A stretch of DNA of 40,897 nt from RGIG3009 sp045595445 (GCA_045595445.1 JAZOAK010000070.1:1-40897), one strand, 5' to 3'. Numbered from the stretch's first letter, positions 16,505 to 25,219 are shown. The notes: a model not told the origin generated them from the sequence alone. Translations and numbers: made by a program.

Positions 16505-16744
16505 ATGTCCGACAAGAAAAAAGAGTTGGAAACGCCGTTTATGATGCCGATCGGCGGCTCGCCCGAAACGGCGGAGGAGATGGTGAACAAGTACGGCACG
16601 TATGAAATACAACCCACCGCCGACAGCGATCACGTGTTTCCCGCCATCGCGCAAGGCTTGCCGAAGAATTTTGATGAACCCATCGACAAACCGCGTATAA
16701 AGAAGATACGGGAAGGGAATGTTAACGACAAAGAAATTCTCTAA
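16505..16744 (+). CDS. 79-residue protein of unknown function upstream of spoVAE
   Basis: The product begins MSDKKKELETPFMMPIGGSP and continues with a TAEEMVNKYGTYEIQPTAD segment and a basic tail. It is hydrophilic with no signal peptide or membrane helix, and I do not recognise a family. ATG 16505 follows a strong AGGAGGTG. It is 12 bases before spoVAE, so the two are probably cotranscribed and the protein may act in spores; that is inference from position only. Confidence 0.65.
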   Translation: MSDKKKELETPFMMPIGGSPETAEEMVNKYGTYEIQPTADSDHVFPAIAQGLPKNFDEPIDKPRIKKIREGNVNDKEIL

Positions 16745-16756
16745 CGAGGTGTCCGT

Positions 16757-17122
16757 ATGGATTGGTGGATGATCGTCAAGGCGTTCGTGGTGGGTGGCTT
16801 GATCTGTGTGGTGGGTCAACTGCTTATTGATCTCACAAAACTGACCCCTGCGCGTATTTTAGTGCTGTTTGTCGTAGCGGGGGTAGCACTGACAGGAATC
16901 GGACTGTATGAACCGCTTATCGATTTTGCGGGCGCAGGGGCAAGTGTTCCGCTCACCGGTTTTGGGTTTTCACTCGCAAAGGGCGTGCAGGAGGGGATCG
17001 CCGAGAAAGGCTGGCTCGGGATCTTCACCGGCGGACTCACCGGCACTGCGGGCGGCATCGCCTTTGCGGTAACGTTGGCATTTTTGTGTGGGATATTCTT
17101 TAAGTCAAAAGATAAATCCTGA
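16757..17122 (+). CDS. spoVAE: Stage V sporulation protein AE
   Basis: This 121-residue membrane protein matches SpoVAE (the SpoVAEb type) along its length: AFVVGGLICVVGQLLID, LTPARILVLFVVAGV, then the conserved core LIDFAGAGASVPLTGFG and SLAKGVQEGIAEKGWLG. SpoVA proteins form the forespore inner-membrane channel for dipicolinic acid uptake and release. It has about four membrane segments. The usual partners spoVAC and spoVAD are not next to it. ATG 16757 has ACGAGGTG upstream. A terminator follows. Confidence 0.9.
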   Translation: MDWWMIVKAFVVGGLICVVGQLLIDLTKLTPARILVLFVVAGVALTGIGLYEPLIDFAGAGASVPLTGFGFSLAKGVQEGIAEKGWLGIFTGGLTGTAGGIAFAVTLAFLCGIFFKSKDKS

Positions 17123-17135
17123 TTAAAGTAACGAA

Positions 17136-17170
17136 CGGCGCGGTATGCAACTTGCATACCGCGCCGCTTT
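17136..17170 (+). terminator. Terminator after spoVAE
   Basis: A 15-base perfect stem (17136-17150 with 17152-17166), built around CGCGGTATGCAA, is followed by CTTTTA. It lies between the convergent spoVAE and the phosphodiesterase gene and may act on both. Confidence 0.82.
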
Positions 17171-17979
17171 TACGGTTCGTAGTGTTCGAAAATGGGGAGG
17201 TAGCCTTCTTGTAAGGCTGTGTTGTGCTGTTCTATATCGGTGAGAGTCCACACGACGCCTTGTACCCGCCACAACTTGCGGGCGAGGGTGACGCTTAAAC
17301 ACTGGCGGTCGGTGAACTTATACGCCACGAAATCGGGGCGGGTGAGGAGGTTCCCAAGCAGGTACGTCAACATCAATTTGGTGATACCCGACAGTTTTTC
17401 TTCGCTCCCGATAAAGTTTTGCGAGAGTTGGCCGCGCACGACGTCGGGGTAGCGTTTTTTGAGGTGCCACAGACAACGCGGGTCAAAGGATTCAATGCAA
17501 TAGTCACCCTCGTAGGTTTTCAGCACGTCCATGGTGGCATCTACCAAGGCACCGTGATTTCCCGCGGCTTTGAGTTCGATCACAAGCGGGACTTTACCGT
17601 CGATGAGGGATAGTACCTCGCCGAACGTCGGGATCACTTCGTCGGTCCCATTTAAGTGAAACTGTGAAAGATCGGCAGCCGTGAGATCCTCGATCTTGCC
17701 ATCCTTTCCGGTCATACGAACGAGCGTATGGTCATGAAACACGGCGAGTGTACCGTCTTTTAAGAGATGAATATCCAGTTCGATGCCGTAGCCTTTTTCT
17801 TTCGCCGCGTGAAACGCAGACAGCGAGTTTTCAGGGCGCACGTCGTTGTGCAGACCGCGGTGAGCGAATACGTGACCTTGCAATTTGGCGGTGCGACCCG
17901 TGCGCCCACCGACGGCAACGACGTACAGAACAGCCACAATAACAGCGAGGATAAGCAACGCAATTAAACACTCAATCAT
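17170..17979 (-). CDS. Glycerophosphodiester phosphodiesterase, membrane anchored
   Basis: This 269-residue protein starts with one membrane helix (MIECLIALLILAVIVAVLYV) and continues as a GDPD TIM barrel: the catalytic HRGLHNDVRPENSLSAF, ELDIHLLKDGTLAVFHDHTL and the later IELKAAG. These enzymes split glycerophosphodiesters to glycerol 3-phosphate and an alcohol. The barrel would face outside. The start is ATG 17979, overlapping the transporter stop (TGA 17972-17974); earlier in-frame codons belong to the transporter end. It is coupled to the MFS gene, so lipid head-group scavenging is possible. Confidence 0.87.
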   Translation of the reverse strand: MIECLIALLILAVIVAVLYVVAVGGRTGRTAKLQGHVFAHRGLHNDVRPENSLSAFHAAKEKGYGIELDIHLLKDGTLAVFHDHTLVRMTGKDGKIEDLTAADLSQFHLNGTDEVIPTFGEVLSLIDGKVPLVIELKAAGNHGALVDATMDVLKTYEGDYCIESFDPRCLWHLKKRYPDVVRGQLSQNFIGSEEKLSGITKLMLTYLLGNLLTRPDFVAYKFTDRQCLSVTLARKLWRVQGVVWTLTDIEQHNTALQEGYLPIFEHYEP

Positions 17980-19522
17980 CGATATCCAGTGCCTCCAGCC
18001 CCGATTTGGCTTGTATTTTTGCATCGCCGTGTTTGACGAAGAACATCGTCACAAACGCGAGAGCTACGCAGATGGCGGCATAGGGGAACAGCGCGGTAAA
18101 GCTGATTTTATCCATTAAGAAACCCGACAACACGGGGGTGGCGATCTGCGCCGCCATGGAAGCGGTGTAGTAATAGCCGGTATATTTACCGATATCACTG
18201 CCTGAGCACATCTCCACGACCATCGGGAAGGAGTTCACGTTGATGGTTGCCCACGCGATACCTGCTAACATGAACATGGCGTTCATCAGCATGGAGGGGC
18301 TGTCGGCACGCAAGAACGCGGCGACACCGAACGCGGTAGCAAGCATCACGACACCGCCGAGAATGGTCCTTTTACGACCGATCTTCGAGGCAACGATACC
18401 CGCGGGGAGATAGGCGACGATCGCCGCCGCCTGTGCGAGCAGCATGGTGGTGCTGTAATCCTTTGCCAGTACTTTCGGTGCGTAAATCGAGTATTTGGAG
18501 GTGACGGCGTTATAGCCGAAATACCACAGTGCGATGGAGGCAAGGATGAGAATCAAAGAAATGGTTTCGCTCTTGGTAAGGCCGCGTTTTTTCGACGTAT
18601 CCTCCACAGCTTCCTCAATACCGAGCCGCACGCTGTCCTCCTGCATTTGCTTGGACCACGCTTTTTCACGCACGGTAAGCAGGAAGATGATAAGCGCTGC
18701 GAGCATCACACCCGCGATAACAGCGTAGTACGTGGCATACGGCATCAAGGCATTGCGTTTTTTGGAGATAGCAAACACGATGCCAAGCACGAGCACCAAA
18801 ATACCGCCGGCGGTACCCATCAGATTGATGATAGCGTTACCCTTGCTGCGCAACGGTTTGATGGTGACATCCGGCATGAGCGCGACCGCAGGAGAGCGGA
18901 ACAAGGACATCGAAATGAGCAAGAACAGAAGCAACGCTATGAAGAAAATAAGAGAAGACGGGTTTTGCGCGGTGATCTCGGCAACGCGTGCCTCACGAGC
19001 GGGCTCCACGTAGTTGGTGTAGTCTTCGTTGGCAACCTTTTTGCCGTCTTTTTCCACTTCGCACGTAATATCGGTGAACTCTTCAAGCGTGAACTTGTCC
19101 GACAATACGAACGCAGCTCCCTCGGGCGTTTTTAAGACTTTGTCGCCCTGCGTTTCGTAAATAACAGTAAGGGCGGCTTTATCGTCGATTGTGGCGACCT
19201 CGCGAATCTGCTTCAATTGCAATCCGTCCACAAACGATAACGCGACCAATAGTACAGCGGCGAGCACCGCACCGACGGTAATGAAGGGTGTGCGTTTGCC
19301 GAAGCGGGAGCGACTCTTGTCGCTGAGTGCGCCGAACAACGGCAGCATAAACACCGCCAGCACGTTATCGAGTGCCATGATCAGACCCGACCACGTTTGA
19401 GACATACCGAACTTGTTGGTCAACAGAACCGGAATCGTGGCATCGTATGCCTGCCAAAACGCACTGATGAGAAAGAAGGCAAAGCCGACCAAGATCGTAC
19501 GTTTGTAATTGAGCTTCTGCAT
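17972..19522 (-). CDS. MFS transporter, GPH/SLC45-like, with a large extracellular insert
   Basis: This 516-residue transporter has about 12 membrane helices. The first half reads LISAFWQAYDATIPVLLTNKFG and GALSDKSRSRFGKRTPFI, the cytoplasmic loop signature of sugar:cation symporters of the GPH/SLC45 type. Between helix 3 and helix 4 (about residues 99-180) is a hydrophilic insert (e.g. VIYETQGDKVLKTPEG, FTLEEFTDITCEVEKDGK) that topology places outside the cell. ATG 19522 follows AAAGGAGGG. It precedes the phosphodiesterase gene with overlap. The substrate is not known; glycosides or glycerophosphodiesters are guesses. Confidence 0.85.
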   Translation of the reverse strand: MQKLNYKRTILVGFAFFLISAFWQAYDATIPVLLTNKFGMSQTWSGLIMALDNVLAVFMLPLFGALSDKSRSRFGKRTPFITVGAVLAAVLLVALSFVDGLQLKQIREVATIDDKAALTVIYETQGDKVLKTPEGAAFVLSDKFTLEEFTDITCEVEKDGKKVANEDYTNYVEPAREARVAEITAQNPSSLIFFIALLLFLLISMSLFRSPAVALMPDVTIKPLRSKGNAIINLMGTAGGILVLVLGIVFAISKKRNALMPYATYYAVIAGVMLAALIIFLLTVREKAWSKQMQEDSVRLGIEEAVEDTSKKRGLTKSETISLILILASIALWYFGYNAVTSKYSIYAPKVLAKDYSTTMLLAQAAAIVAYLPAGIVASKIGRKRTILGGVVMLATAFGVAAFLRADSPSMLMNAMFMLAGIAWATINVNSFPMVVEMCSGSDIGKYTGYYYTASMAAQIATPVLSGFLMDKISFTALFPYAAICVALAFVTMFFVKHGDAKIQAKSGLEALDIDD

Positions 19523-19618
19523 AGGGGAATCCCTCCTTTTGCGTAATACCTATTTGTATTATAACGGATATTTTTGGGAAAATCCACCCTTTTTAGGAGA
19601 AGTTATTTGTAAAACATC

Positions 19619-19647
19619 TTGTAAGCTGGGAAATTTCATCATATAAT
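19619..19647 (+). promoter_or_regulatory. Sigma-A promoter of the beta-CASP hydrolase gene
   Basis: TTGTAA (19619-19624), 17 bases, TATAAT (19642-19647), 20 bases before the start codon. A TATAAT for the divergent transporter lies at 19558-19563 on the minus strand. Confidence 0.65.
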
Positions 19648-19667
19648 AAAAGAAAGGAGGTTGTGCG

Positions 19668-21272
19668 ATGAAGCTGACGTTTTTGGGTGCCACGCATGAG
19701 GTTACCGGCAGTTGTACGTTACTGACTGTCGGCGGCAAAAAGATATTGATCGACTGCGGCATGGAGCAGGGACGGGATCTGTTTGAGAATCAAGAGATAC
19801 CGGTTTCACCCGCGCTGATCGATGCAGTGCTGTTGACGCACGCGCATATCGATCATTCGGGCAAGATTCCGATGCTGTACGCCAACGGATTCCGCGGCCA
19901 GGTGTATGCCACTCATGCTACCACCGAGCTGTGTCAGATCATGCTGCGAGATTCGGCGCACATTCAGGAGTTTGAAGCGCAGTGGCGCAACCGCAAGGCA
20001 CAACGCGCGGGGCATCCGCCGTACGTACCGCTGTATACCATGCAGGACGTCGAGGGTGTATTACCGCACTTCGTGCCGTGTGATTACGACACTGTCTACA
20101 CGCCGTTTGACGAAGTGTCGGTGACCTTTACCGATGCGGGACACCTGCTCGGTTCCTCCTCCATCACGGTGACCGCCCGAGAAAACGGTGAAGAAAAGCG
20201 CATTGTCTTTTCGGGTGATATCGGCAACATCAATAAGCCTATTTTGCGTGATCCGCAACTGCTGAAAACGGCAGATTACGTGGTGGTGGAATCCACTTAC
20301 GGCGATCGCAGTCACGATGAAGAAAAGCCCGATTACGTTCGCGATTTGGCGGCGGTGATCCAGCGTACTTTTGACCGTGGCGGTAACGTGGTGATTCCGT
20401 CGTTTGCGGTGGGACGTACACAGGAAATGTTGTACTTTATCCGTCAAATCAAGGAACAGAATTTGGTACAAGGCCACGGCGAGTTCGCGGTAGTGGTGGA
20501 TAGTCCTCTCGCGGTGGAAGCCACCCGCATCTTCGGGCCGACTGCCATGGAGTGCTACGACGAGGAAACTCGCGCACTGGTGGAAAGCGGCAAGAACCCT
20601 ATTGGGTTTGCGGGGCTTTCTGTTTCGGTAACGGCGGATGATTCGCGTGCGATCAATGCCGATAAACGACCGAAAGTTATTTTGTCTGCCAGCGGTATGT
20701 GCGAGGCAGGGCGTATCCGCCATCACCTTAAACACAATTTATGGCGCGCGGAAAGCACTATTTTGTTTGTTGGATATCAATCGGTAAACACCATCGGTCG
20801 ATTGTTACTGGACGGCGCAAAAGAAGTGAAACTGTTCGGTGAGACCATCGAGGTAAACGCCGAGATCACAAAACTCAACAGCATCAGCAGTCACGCAGAC
20901 GATAAGGGCTTGCTGCGTTGGGTTGCTTCGTTTGATCCGAAACCGACCAGAGTGTTCGTCAACCACGGTGACGAGGGCGCGTGTGAAACGTTAGCCGCCC
21001 GCTTGACGAGCAAGCAGCAACAGCAAGCGACCGCACCGTACAGCGGTGATGCGTGGGAGTTGTTAGAGGACACCCAAGTCGAGCAGGGCAGCCGACGGCG
21101 CATCGAACGCAAGGCGGGGGATACCCGCCGCGAGAACACCGTGTTCGGCAAGCTTGCCGCCGCGGGACAACGGCTCTTACGCGTGATTGAAAACAGCCGC
21201 GGACGCGCCAACAAAGACCTTGCTAAATTCACGGCGCAAATTCACGCGCTGTGCGATAAATGGGAGAAATAA
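19668..21272 (+). CDS. Metallo-beta-lactamase-fold/beta-CASP RNase-like hydrolase
   Basis: This 534-residue enzyme has the zinc motif THAHIDHSG (His58, His60, Asp62, His63), the further ligands in FTDAGHLLGSS and VFSGDIGN, then the beta-CASP insert (NVVIPSFAVGRTQEMLYFI, ILSASGMCEAGRIRHHL) and the late SSHAD motif. Bacterial members of this CPSF-like group cut or trim RNA. A C-terminal extension of about 60 residues (RRIERKAGDTRRENT onward) is basic and helical and might bind RNA. ATG 19668 follows GAAAGGAGG. It is not the RNase J/rnj type, which has a different C-terminal domain. Confidence 0.88.
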   Translation: MKLTFLGATHEVTGSCTLLTVGGKKILIDCGMEQGRDLFENQEIPVSPALIDAVLLTHAHIDHSGKIPMLYANGFRGQVYATHATTELCQIMLRDSAHIQEFEAQWRNRKAQRAGHPPYVPLYTMQDVEGVLPHFVPCDYDTVYTPFDEVSVTFTDAGHLLGSSSITVTARENGEEKRIVFSGDIGNINKPILRDPQLLKTADYVVVESTYGDRSHDEEKPDYVRDLAAVIQRTFDRGGNVVIPSFAVGRTQEMLYFIRQIKEQNLVQGHGEFAVVVDSPLAVEATRIFGPTAMECYDEETRALVESGKNPIGFAGLSVSVTADDSRAINADKRPKVILSASGMCEAGRIRHHLKHNLWRAESTILFVGYQSVNTIGRLLLDGAKEVKLFGETIEVNAEITKLNSISSHADDKGLLRWVASFDPKPTRVFVNHGDEGACETLAARLTSKQQQQATAPYSGDAWELLEDTQVEQGSRRRIERKAGDTRRENTVFGKLAAAGQRLLRVIENSRGRANKDLAKFTAQIHALCDKWEK

Positions 21273-21288
21273 AAAGGAGAGGAACACC

Positions 21289-22137
21289 ATGATTACACTG
21301 AAAAACGACGCGATGACCGTCACCATCAAGGAGCAGGGTGCCGAGATGACTTCGGTACTTGCAGCAAACGGCACGGAATATCTGTGGCACGGCGATCCCG
21401 CTTTTTGGGGTAAGCACGCACCGGTGCTGTTCCCGATCTGCAGCGGCTTGATAAACGGTGAGTTCCATTATGAGGGCAAGACCTACACCCTCCCGAAGCA
21501 CGGCTACGCGTGGACGAAACTTTTTACCGTTGAGAGCGCGACGGATACCGAGGCAACCTTCTTATTGTGCGATGACGAGGAAAGCCGTAAATGCTTCCCG
21601 TTCGCTTATGAACTGCGCATCACCTACCGCTTGAACGGCAACACCATTGAGGTGGACTATGACGTAACCAATCCCGCGGATAAACCGCTGTATATGTCGA
21701 TTGGTGCGCACGAGGCGTATGCTTGTCCGGAGGGCGTCGGCGAATATGAGATCGTATTTCCCGAAGCGGAAACCCTGTATACCTCGAGAAACATCAGCAC
21801 AACCAACGATAAACAGCTTATTCTTGACAACAGTAAGGTGCTTGCGCTGAACGAGGAGCTCTTTTTCAACGATTCGCTCAATTTCCGTGACGGCAGCAAA
21901 TCGAATTCGCTGATTTTCCGCAACAAAAAAACGGGTCGCGGTGTAGAAGTTGTGTACGAGGGATTTGACCACCTGCTGCTGTGGCAGGCACGCCGTGCAC
22001 CGTTTTTGTGCGTGGAGCCGTGGTGCGGTTTCCCCGACGTGATGGGCCACGATGGTGATATTACCAAGAAATTTGGTATTCAGTGTGTCGAAGCGGGCGA
22101 GACCTTCCATCGCGTACATACGATCACGTTGCTGTAA
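21289..22137 (+). CDS. Aldose 1-epimerase-like protein
   Basis: This 282-residue beta-sandwich protein belongs to the galactose mutarotase-like superfamily that interconverts sugar anomers. Likely catalytic residues are the His of LPKHGYAW, the His of IGAHEAYACP and the Glu of CVEPWCGFPD. The start MITLKNDAMTVTIKEQGAE is typical of the aldose-epimerase-like subgroup acting on hexoses or their phosphates. ATG 21289 follows AAAGGAGAGG, 16 bases after the hydrolase stop, so the two are probably cotranscribed. Confidence 0.88.
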   Translation: MITLKNDAMTVTIKEQGAEMTSVLAANGTEYLWHGDPAFWGKHAPVLFPICSGLINGEFHYEGKTYTLPKHGYAWTKLFTVESATDTEATFLLCDDEESRKCFPFAYELRITYRLNGNTIEVDYDVTNPADKPLYMSIGAHEAYACPEGVGEYEIVFPEAETLYTSRNISTTNDKQLILDNSKVLALNEELFFNDSLNFRDGSKSNSLIFRNKKTGRGVEVVYEGFDHLLLWQARRAPFLCVEPWCGFPDVMGHDGDITKKFGIQCVEAGETFHRVHTITLL

Positions 22138-22143
22138 AAAAGG

Positions 22144-22171
22144 TTGACAAACCGACAAAATGTGATACAAT
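22144..22171 (+). promoter_or_regulatory. Promoter of the metK riboswitch transcript
   Basis: TTGACA (22144-22149), 16 bases, TACAAT (22166-22171), with an extended TGA before the -10. Confidence 0.78.
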
Positions 22172-22190
22172 GATTATTGAAAATTGAACA

Positions 22191-22288
22191 GGTCCTTATC
22201 AAGAGTGGCGGAGGGACAGGCCCTGTGAAGCCCGGCAACCTGCAAGCGCAAGGTGCTAAATCCTGCGGTTTTGACCGACAGATGAGGT
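22191..22288 (+). ncRNA. SAM-I riboswitch (S-box) aptamer
   Basis: The leader shows the S-box landmarks: CTTATCAAGAGTGGCGGAGG, the following GGCCCTGTGAAGCCCGGCAA, CAAGGTGCTAAATCC and the closing GACAGATGAGG that pairs with the 5' CCTTATC (P1). Binding of S-adenosylmethionine favours the terminator just downstream and shuts off metK, a direct feedback loop. Confidence 0.95.
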
Positions 22289-22295
22289 GGAGATA

Positions 22296-22325
22296 CGCCC
22301 CGTATTCTGTACGGGGCGCTTTTTT
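22296..22325 (+). terminator. SAM-I riboswitch terminator
   Basis: CGCCCCGTA (22296-22304) pairs with TACGGGGCG (22310-22318), followed by six T. It is the expression platform of the metK leader. Confidence 0.92.
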
Positions 22326-22349
22326 CGCAAAGAAAAGGAGAAAGAACGT

Positions 22350-23534
22350 ATGGCAAGACATTTTTTTACATCCGAATCCGTAACCGAGGGGCATCCCGAT
22401 AAAGTCTGTGATCAGATTTCCGATGCGGTACTGGACGCGATCATCGGGCAGGATCCCGCGGCACACGTTGCGTGTGAGACGGTGACTACCACCGGTATGG
22501 TGATGGTGATGGGCGAGATTACTACGAGTGCCTCGGTGGATATTCCGAAGATTGTACGCGGCGTCGTCAACGATATCGGGTACAACAACGCGGCGGTCGG
22601 CTTTAACGGCAACACCTGCGCGGTCATGACTGTGCTCGACGAGCAGTCACCGGATATTGCTATGGGTGTCAACGAGGCGATCGAGGTGCGCGGTGACGAA
22701 ACGGGCGATGCGTACGACCGCATCGGCGCGGGCGACCAAGGGCTCATGTTCGGCTTTGCGTGTGACGAAACCCCCGAACTCATGCCGCTTCCCATCTCGC
22801 TCGCACATCGTTTAGCAAAGGAATTAACGGCTCTGCGCAAAAACGGCACGTTGCCGTATCTGCGTCCCGACGGCAAAACGCAGGTGACGGTGGAATACGA
22901 CGGTAATCGACCGATTCGTGTGGACACGGTTGTTGTATCAACTCAACACGATCCTGACGTGACGTTGGACACCATTCGTGCCGATATCACGGACAAGCTT
23001 ATCAAAGCAGTGGTACCGACCGAGTTGATGGATGAAAACACCAAGATTTTTGTTAACCCCACCGGTCGCTTCGTGGTAGGCGGTCCGCAGGGTGACAGTG
23101 GTCTGACCGGTCGCAAGATCATCGTGGATACCTATGGCGGCTATGCTTGCCATGGCGGCGGCGCTTTCTCGGGCAAGGATCCCACGAAAGTGGATCGCTC
23201 CGCTTCGTATATGGCGCGCTATGCGGCGAAAAACGTTGTCGCGGCGGGATTGGCAACACAGTGCGAGGTACAGCTCGCGTATGCTATCGGTGTGGCAAAC
23301 CCCGTTTCGGTGCGGGTGGATACCCGCGGCACCGGCACGGTTTCCGACGAGGTACTTGCCGCGGCAGTGAGCCGTGTGTTTGATTTCCGTCCCGCGGCGA
23401 TCATTGACACGCTTGAACTGCGCAAACCGCAGTATCGCGCGTTGGCGGCATACGGTCATATCGGGCGTGAAGATCTTGACGTTGTGTGGGAGCGTACCGA
23501 CCGCGTCGAGGCGCTCAAAGCAGCAGTTTTATAA
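22350..23534 (+). CDS. metK: S-adenosylmethionine synthetase
   Basis: This 394-residue enzyme makes SAM from methionine and ATP. It begins MARHFFTSESVTEGHPDKVC, has the active-site GAGDQGLMFGFA, the conserved VGGPQGDSGLTGRKIIVDTYGG split by short loops, and GGGAFSGKDPTKVDRSA. ATG 22350 follows AAAGGAG; earlier in-frame codons lie in the riboswitch. It is controlled by the SAM-I leader and has its own transcription unit, since rsmD has a separate promoter. Confidence 0.97.
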   Translation: MARHFFTSESVTEGHPDKVCDQISDAVLDAIIGQDPAAHVACETVTTTGMVMVMGEITTSASVDIPKIVRGVVNDIGYNNAAVGFNGNTCAVMTVLDEQSPDIAMGVNEAIEVRGDETGDAYDRIGAGDQGLMFGFACDETPELMPLPISLAHRLAKELTALRKNGTLPYLRPDGKTQVTVEYDGNRPIRVDTVVVSTQHDPDVTLDTIRADITDKLIKAVVPTELMDENTKIFVNPTGRFVVGGPQGDSGLTGRKIIVDTYGGYACHGGGAFSGKDPTKVDRSASYMARYAAKNVVAAGLATQCEVQLAYAIGVANPVSVRVDTRGTGTVSDEVLAAAVSRVFDFRPAAIIDTLELRKPQYRALAAYGHIGREDLDVVWERTDRVEALKAAVL

Positions 23535-23540
23535 AAAATA

Positions 23541-23569
23541 TTGACATTATCAGCGGATAATGGGATAAT
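23541..23569 (+). promoter_or_regulatory. Sigma-A promoter of rsmD
   Basis: TTGACA (23541-23546), 17 bases, GATAAT (23564-23569). It lies directly after the metK stop, 14 bases before the rsmD start. Confidence 0.72.
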
Positions 23570-23582
23570 AGATAGAGGTTGT

Positions 23583-24122
23583 ATGAGAGTTATTACCGGA
23601 ACAGCGCGAGGCTGTCGCTTGGAAACGCTCGAGGGGTTGGACACACGTCCCACGGTCGAGCGGGTCAAAGAAGCACTGTTCTCCGCCATCTGTTTTGAAA
23701 TTGAGGGGCGGCGCGTGCTGGATCTATTTGCCGGTTCGGGGCAAATGGGAATTGAAGCACTCAGCCGCGGCGCCAAATCGTGCGTGTTTGTGGATCGCAG
23801 TCACCAAGCGGTGGAGGTGATCCGCCGTAACCTGCGGGCAACCAAGCTGGAAGCGGGTGCCGAAGTGGTAAACCGTGATTCGTTGGAGTATTTAGCGCAC
23901 GCGACAGGGCCGTTTGACCTGGTGTTTTTGGATCCGCCGTACGCGGCAGAGTTGCTCGTACCGTGCTTGGAACGACTTTCCGGTAAGGTGGCGGCAGGCG
24001 GCACGGTGGTGTGCGAAAGCGATCGCGAAACCGAGTTACCCGAAACCGTCGGAGTGTTTTCGTTGTATCGTTCCTATCGGTATGGGCGGGTGACCGTTCG
24101 GTTGTATCGCGAAAAAGAATAG
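23583..24122 (+). CDS. rsmD: 16S rRNA (guanine966-N2)-methyltransferase
   Basis: This 179-residue Rossmann-fold enzyme methylates a guanine of small-subunit rRNA. It starts MRVITGTARGCRLETLEGLD, has RPTVERVKEALFS, the SAM motif VLDLFAGSGQMGIEALSRGA and the catalytic LDPPYA, the N-methyltransferase signature. ATG 23583 lies 4 bases after AGAGG. It is followed 9 bases later by coaD, the usual rsmD-coaD arrangement in Firmicutes. Confidence 0.93.
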   Translation: MRVITGTARGCRLETLEGLDTRPTVERVKEALFSAICFEIEGRRVLDLFAGSGQMGIEALSRGAKSCVFVDRSHQAVEVIRRNLRATKLEAGAEVVNRDSLEYLAHATGPFDLVFLDPPYAAELLVPCLERLSGKVAAGGTVVCESDRETELPETVGVFSLYRSYRYGRVTVRLYREKE

Positions 24123-24131
24123 AGGGCGTCT

Positions 24132-24623
24132 ATGAAACTGGCAATTTGTCCGGGTAGTTTTGATCCGGTGACCTGTGGTCATTTGAACATCATTGCCCGT
24201 GCGGCGGCGATGTTCGATAAAGTGATCGTCGTCGTCATGGTCAATAACAATAAACATCCGTTATTTACGCAGGAGGAACGCGTGGAATTGCTCCGGCGAG
24301 CCACCGCGGATTTTCCGAACGTGGAAGTGGATGCGTATAGCGGAATGCTTGCGGAATATGCCCGAGAAAAGCAAGCGACCGTTATCGTCAAGGGTTTGCG
24401 CGCCATGTCGGATTTTGAATACGAATTTCAGATGGCGCTTACCAACCGCAAATTAAATCCCACGGTGGAAACCGTTTTCTTGACAACGAACGCTGAGTAT
24501 ATGTATCTGTCTTCCAGTTTGGTCAAGCAGGTGGCGGCGCTCGGCGGTGATATTCGTGAATTTGTGCCGGCGTGCATTGTTAAAGATATTTTAGAAAAAT
24601 ACGGAAGGAACGAAGAAACATGA
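24132..24623 (+). CDS. coaD: Phosphopantetheine adenylyltransferase
   Basis: This 163-residue enzyme adds AMP to 4'-phosphopantetheine, the next-to-last step of coenzyme A synthesis. It begins MKLAICPGSFDPVTCGHLNI, with the nucleotidyltransferase TxGH motif. VKGLRAMSDFEYEFQMA and the AEYMYLSSSLVKQ segment (equivalent to the ISSS motif) are in place. Length and order match the family. ATG 24132 follows AGAGGGCG. The next gene starts inside its stop. Confidence 0.95.
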   Translation: MKLAICPGSFDPVTCGHLNIIARAAAMFDKVIVVVMVNNNKHPLFTQEERVELLRRATADFPNVEVDAYSGMLAEYAREKQATVIVKGLRAMSDFEYEFQMALTNRKLNPTVETVFLTTNAEYMYLSSSLVKQVAALGGDIREFVPACIVKDILEKYGRNEET

Positions 24624-25081
24624 CTATCGAAAATTTACTGGACCAAATTGATGAAATGATCGACAAAGCCTGGGGTTTACCGTTGTCCGGTGGTAAATGC
24701 TTGGTTGAGGCAGATAAGCTGCGCGATATCATTGACGATATTCGCGGCAACATGCCCAGCGAGATCCGTCAAGCGAAATCCATCGTCGCGGATCGCACCG
24801 ACATCATCGACACCGCGAAGAAGGAAGCGGAGGACATCGTCCGTGCCGCTGAGGAGCGCGCACGTGCCATGGTGATGCAGGAAGAAGTTGTCAAGCAGGC
24901 TGCGCAGAAAGCGAACGAAATCGCCACGCAGACCCAGCTCAAATGCCGCGAGATGCGCAAGGGTGCGCAGGACTTTGTGGATGATCTGCTCAAACGCACA
25001 GAGGAAGATCTGGCAAAGCATGCCTCCGAGGTGCATCAGATGCGCCAGATGTTGCGCAAACCCGCCGCTCGCGAGGAGTAA
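24620..25081 (+). CDS. Coiled-coil protein, ATP-synthase-subunit-like
   Basis: The 153-residue product is largely helical and charged, with heptad-like stretches such as KKEAEDIVRAAEERARAMVM and RTEEDLAKHASEVHQMR. It has no membrane helix. Similar proteins after coaD in Clostridia are often labelled vacuolar ATPase subunit H-like or DivIVA-like, but this reflects only coiled-coil character. The first 35 residues (IENLLDQIDEMIDKAWGLP) are the most distinctive. ATG 24620 overlaps the coaD stop (ATGA). A terminator follows at once. Function unknown; a role near the division or membrane apparatus is only a guess. Confidence 0.7.
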   Translation: MTIENLLDQIDEMIDKAWGLPLSGGKCLVEADKLRDIIDDIRGNMPSEIRQAKSIVADRTDIIDTAKKEAEDIVRAAEERARAMVMQEEVVKQAAQKANEIATQTQLKCREMRKGAQDFVDDLLKRTEEDLAKHASEVHQMRQMLRKPAAREE

Positions 25082-25090
25082 CAGAGCGCA

Positions 25091-25126
25091 AAAGAGACCG
25101 ATGTCCTTACATCGGTCTCTTTTTTT
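25091..25126 (+). terminator. Terminator of the rsmD-coaD operon
   Basis: AAAGAGACCGATGT (25091-25104) pairs with ACATCGGTCTCTTT (25109-25122) around CCTT, then more T. Confidence 0.9.
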
Positions 25127-25156
25127 GTAAAAACTAATAAATTCTGGGACAAGCCC

Positions 25157-25185
25157 TTGCGTTTCGGGCAAATTCGGGGTATAAT
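25157..25185 (+). promoter_or_regulatory. Sigma-A promoter of the scaffold-GGGtGRT pair
   Basis: TTGCGT (25157-25162), 17 bases, TATAAT (25180-25185), 35 bases before the start codon. Confidence 0.65.
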
Positions 25186-25219
25186 ACAAGATGCATTAAA
25201 ATCCGAAAGGAGTAACAAT

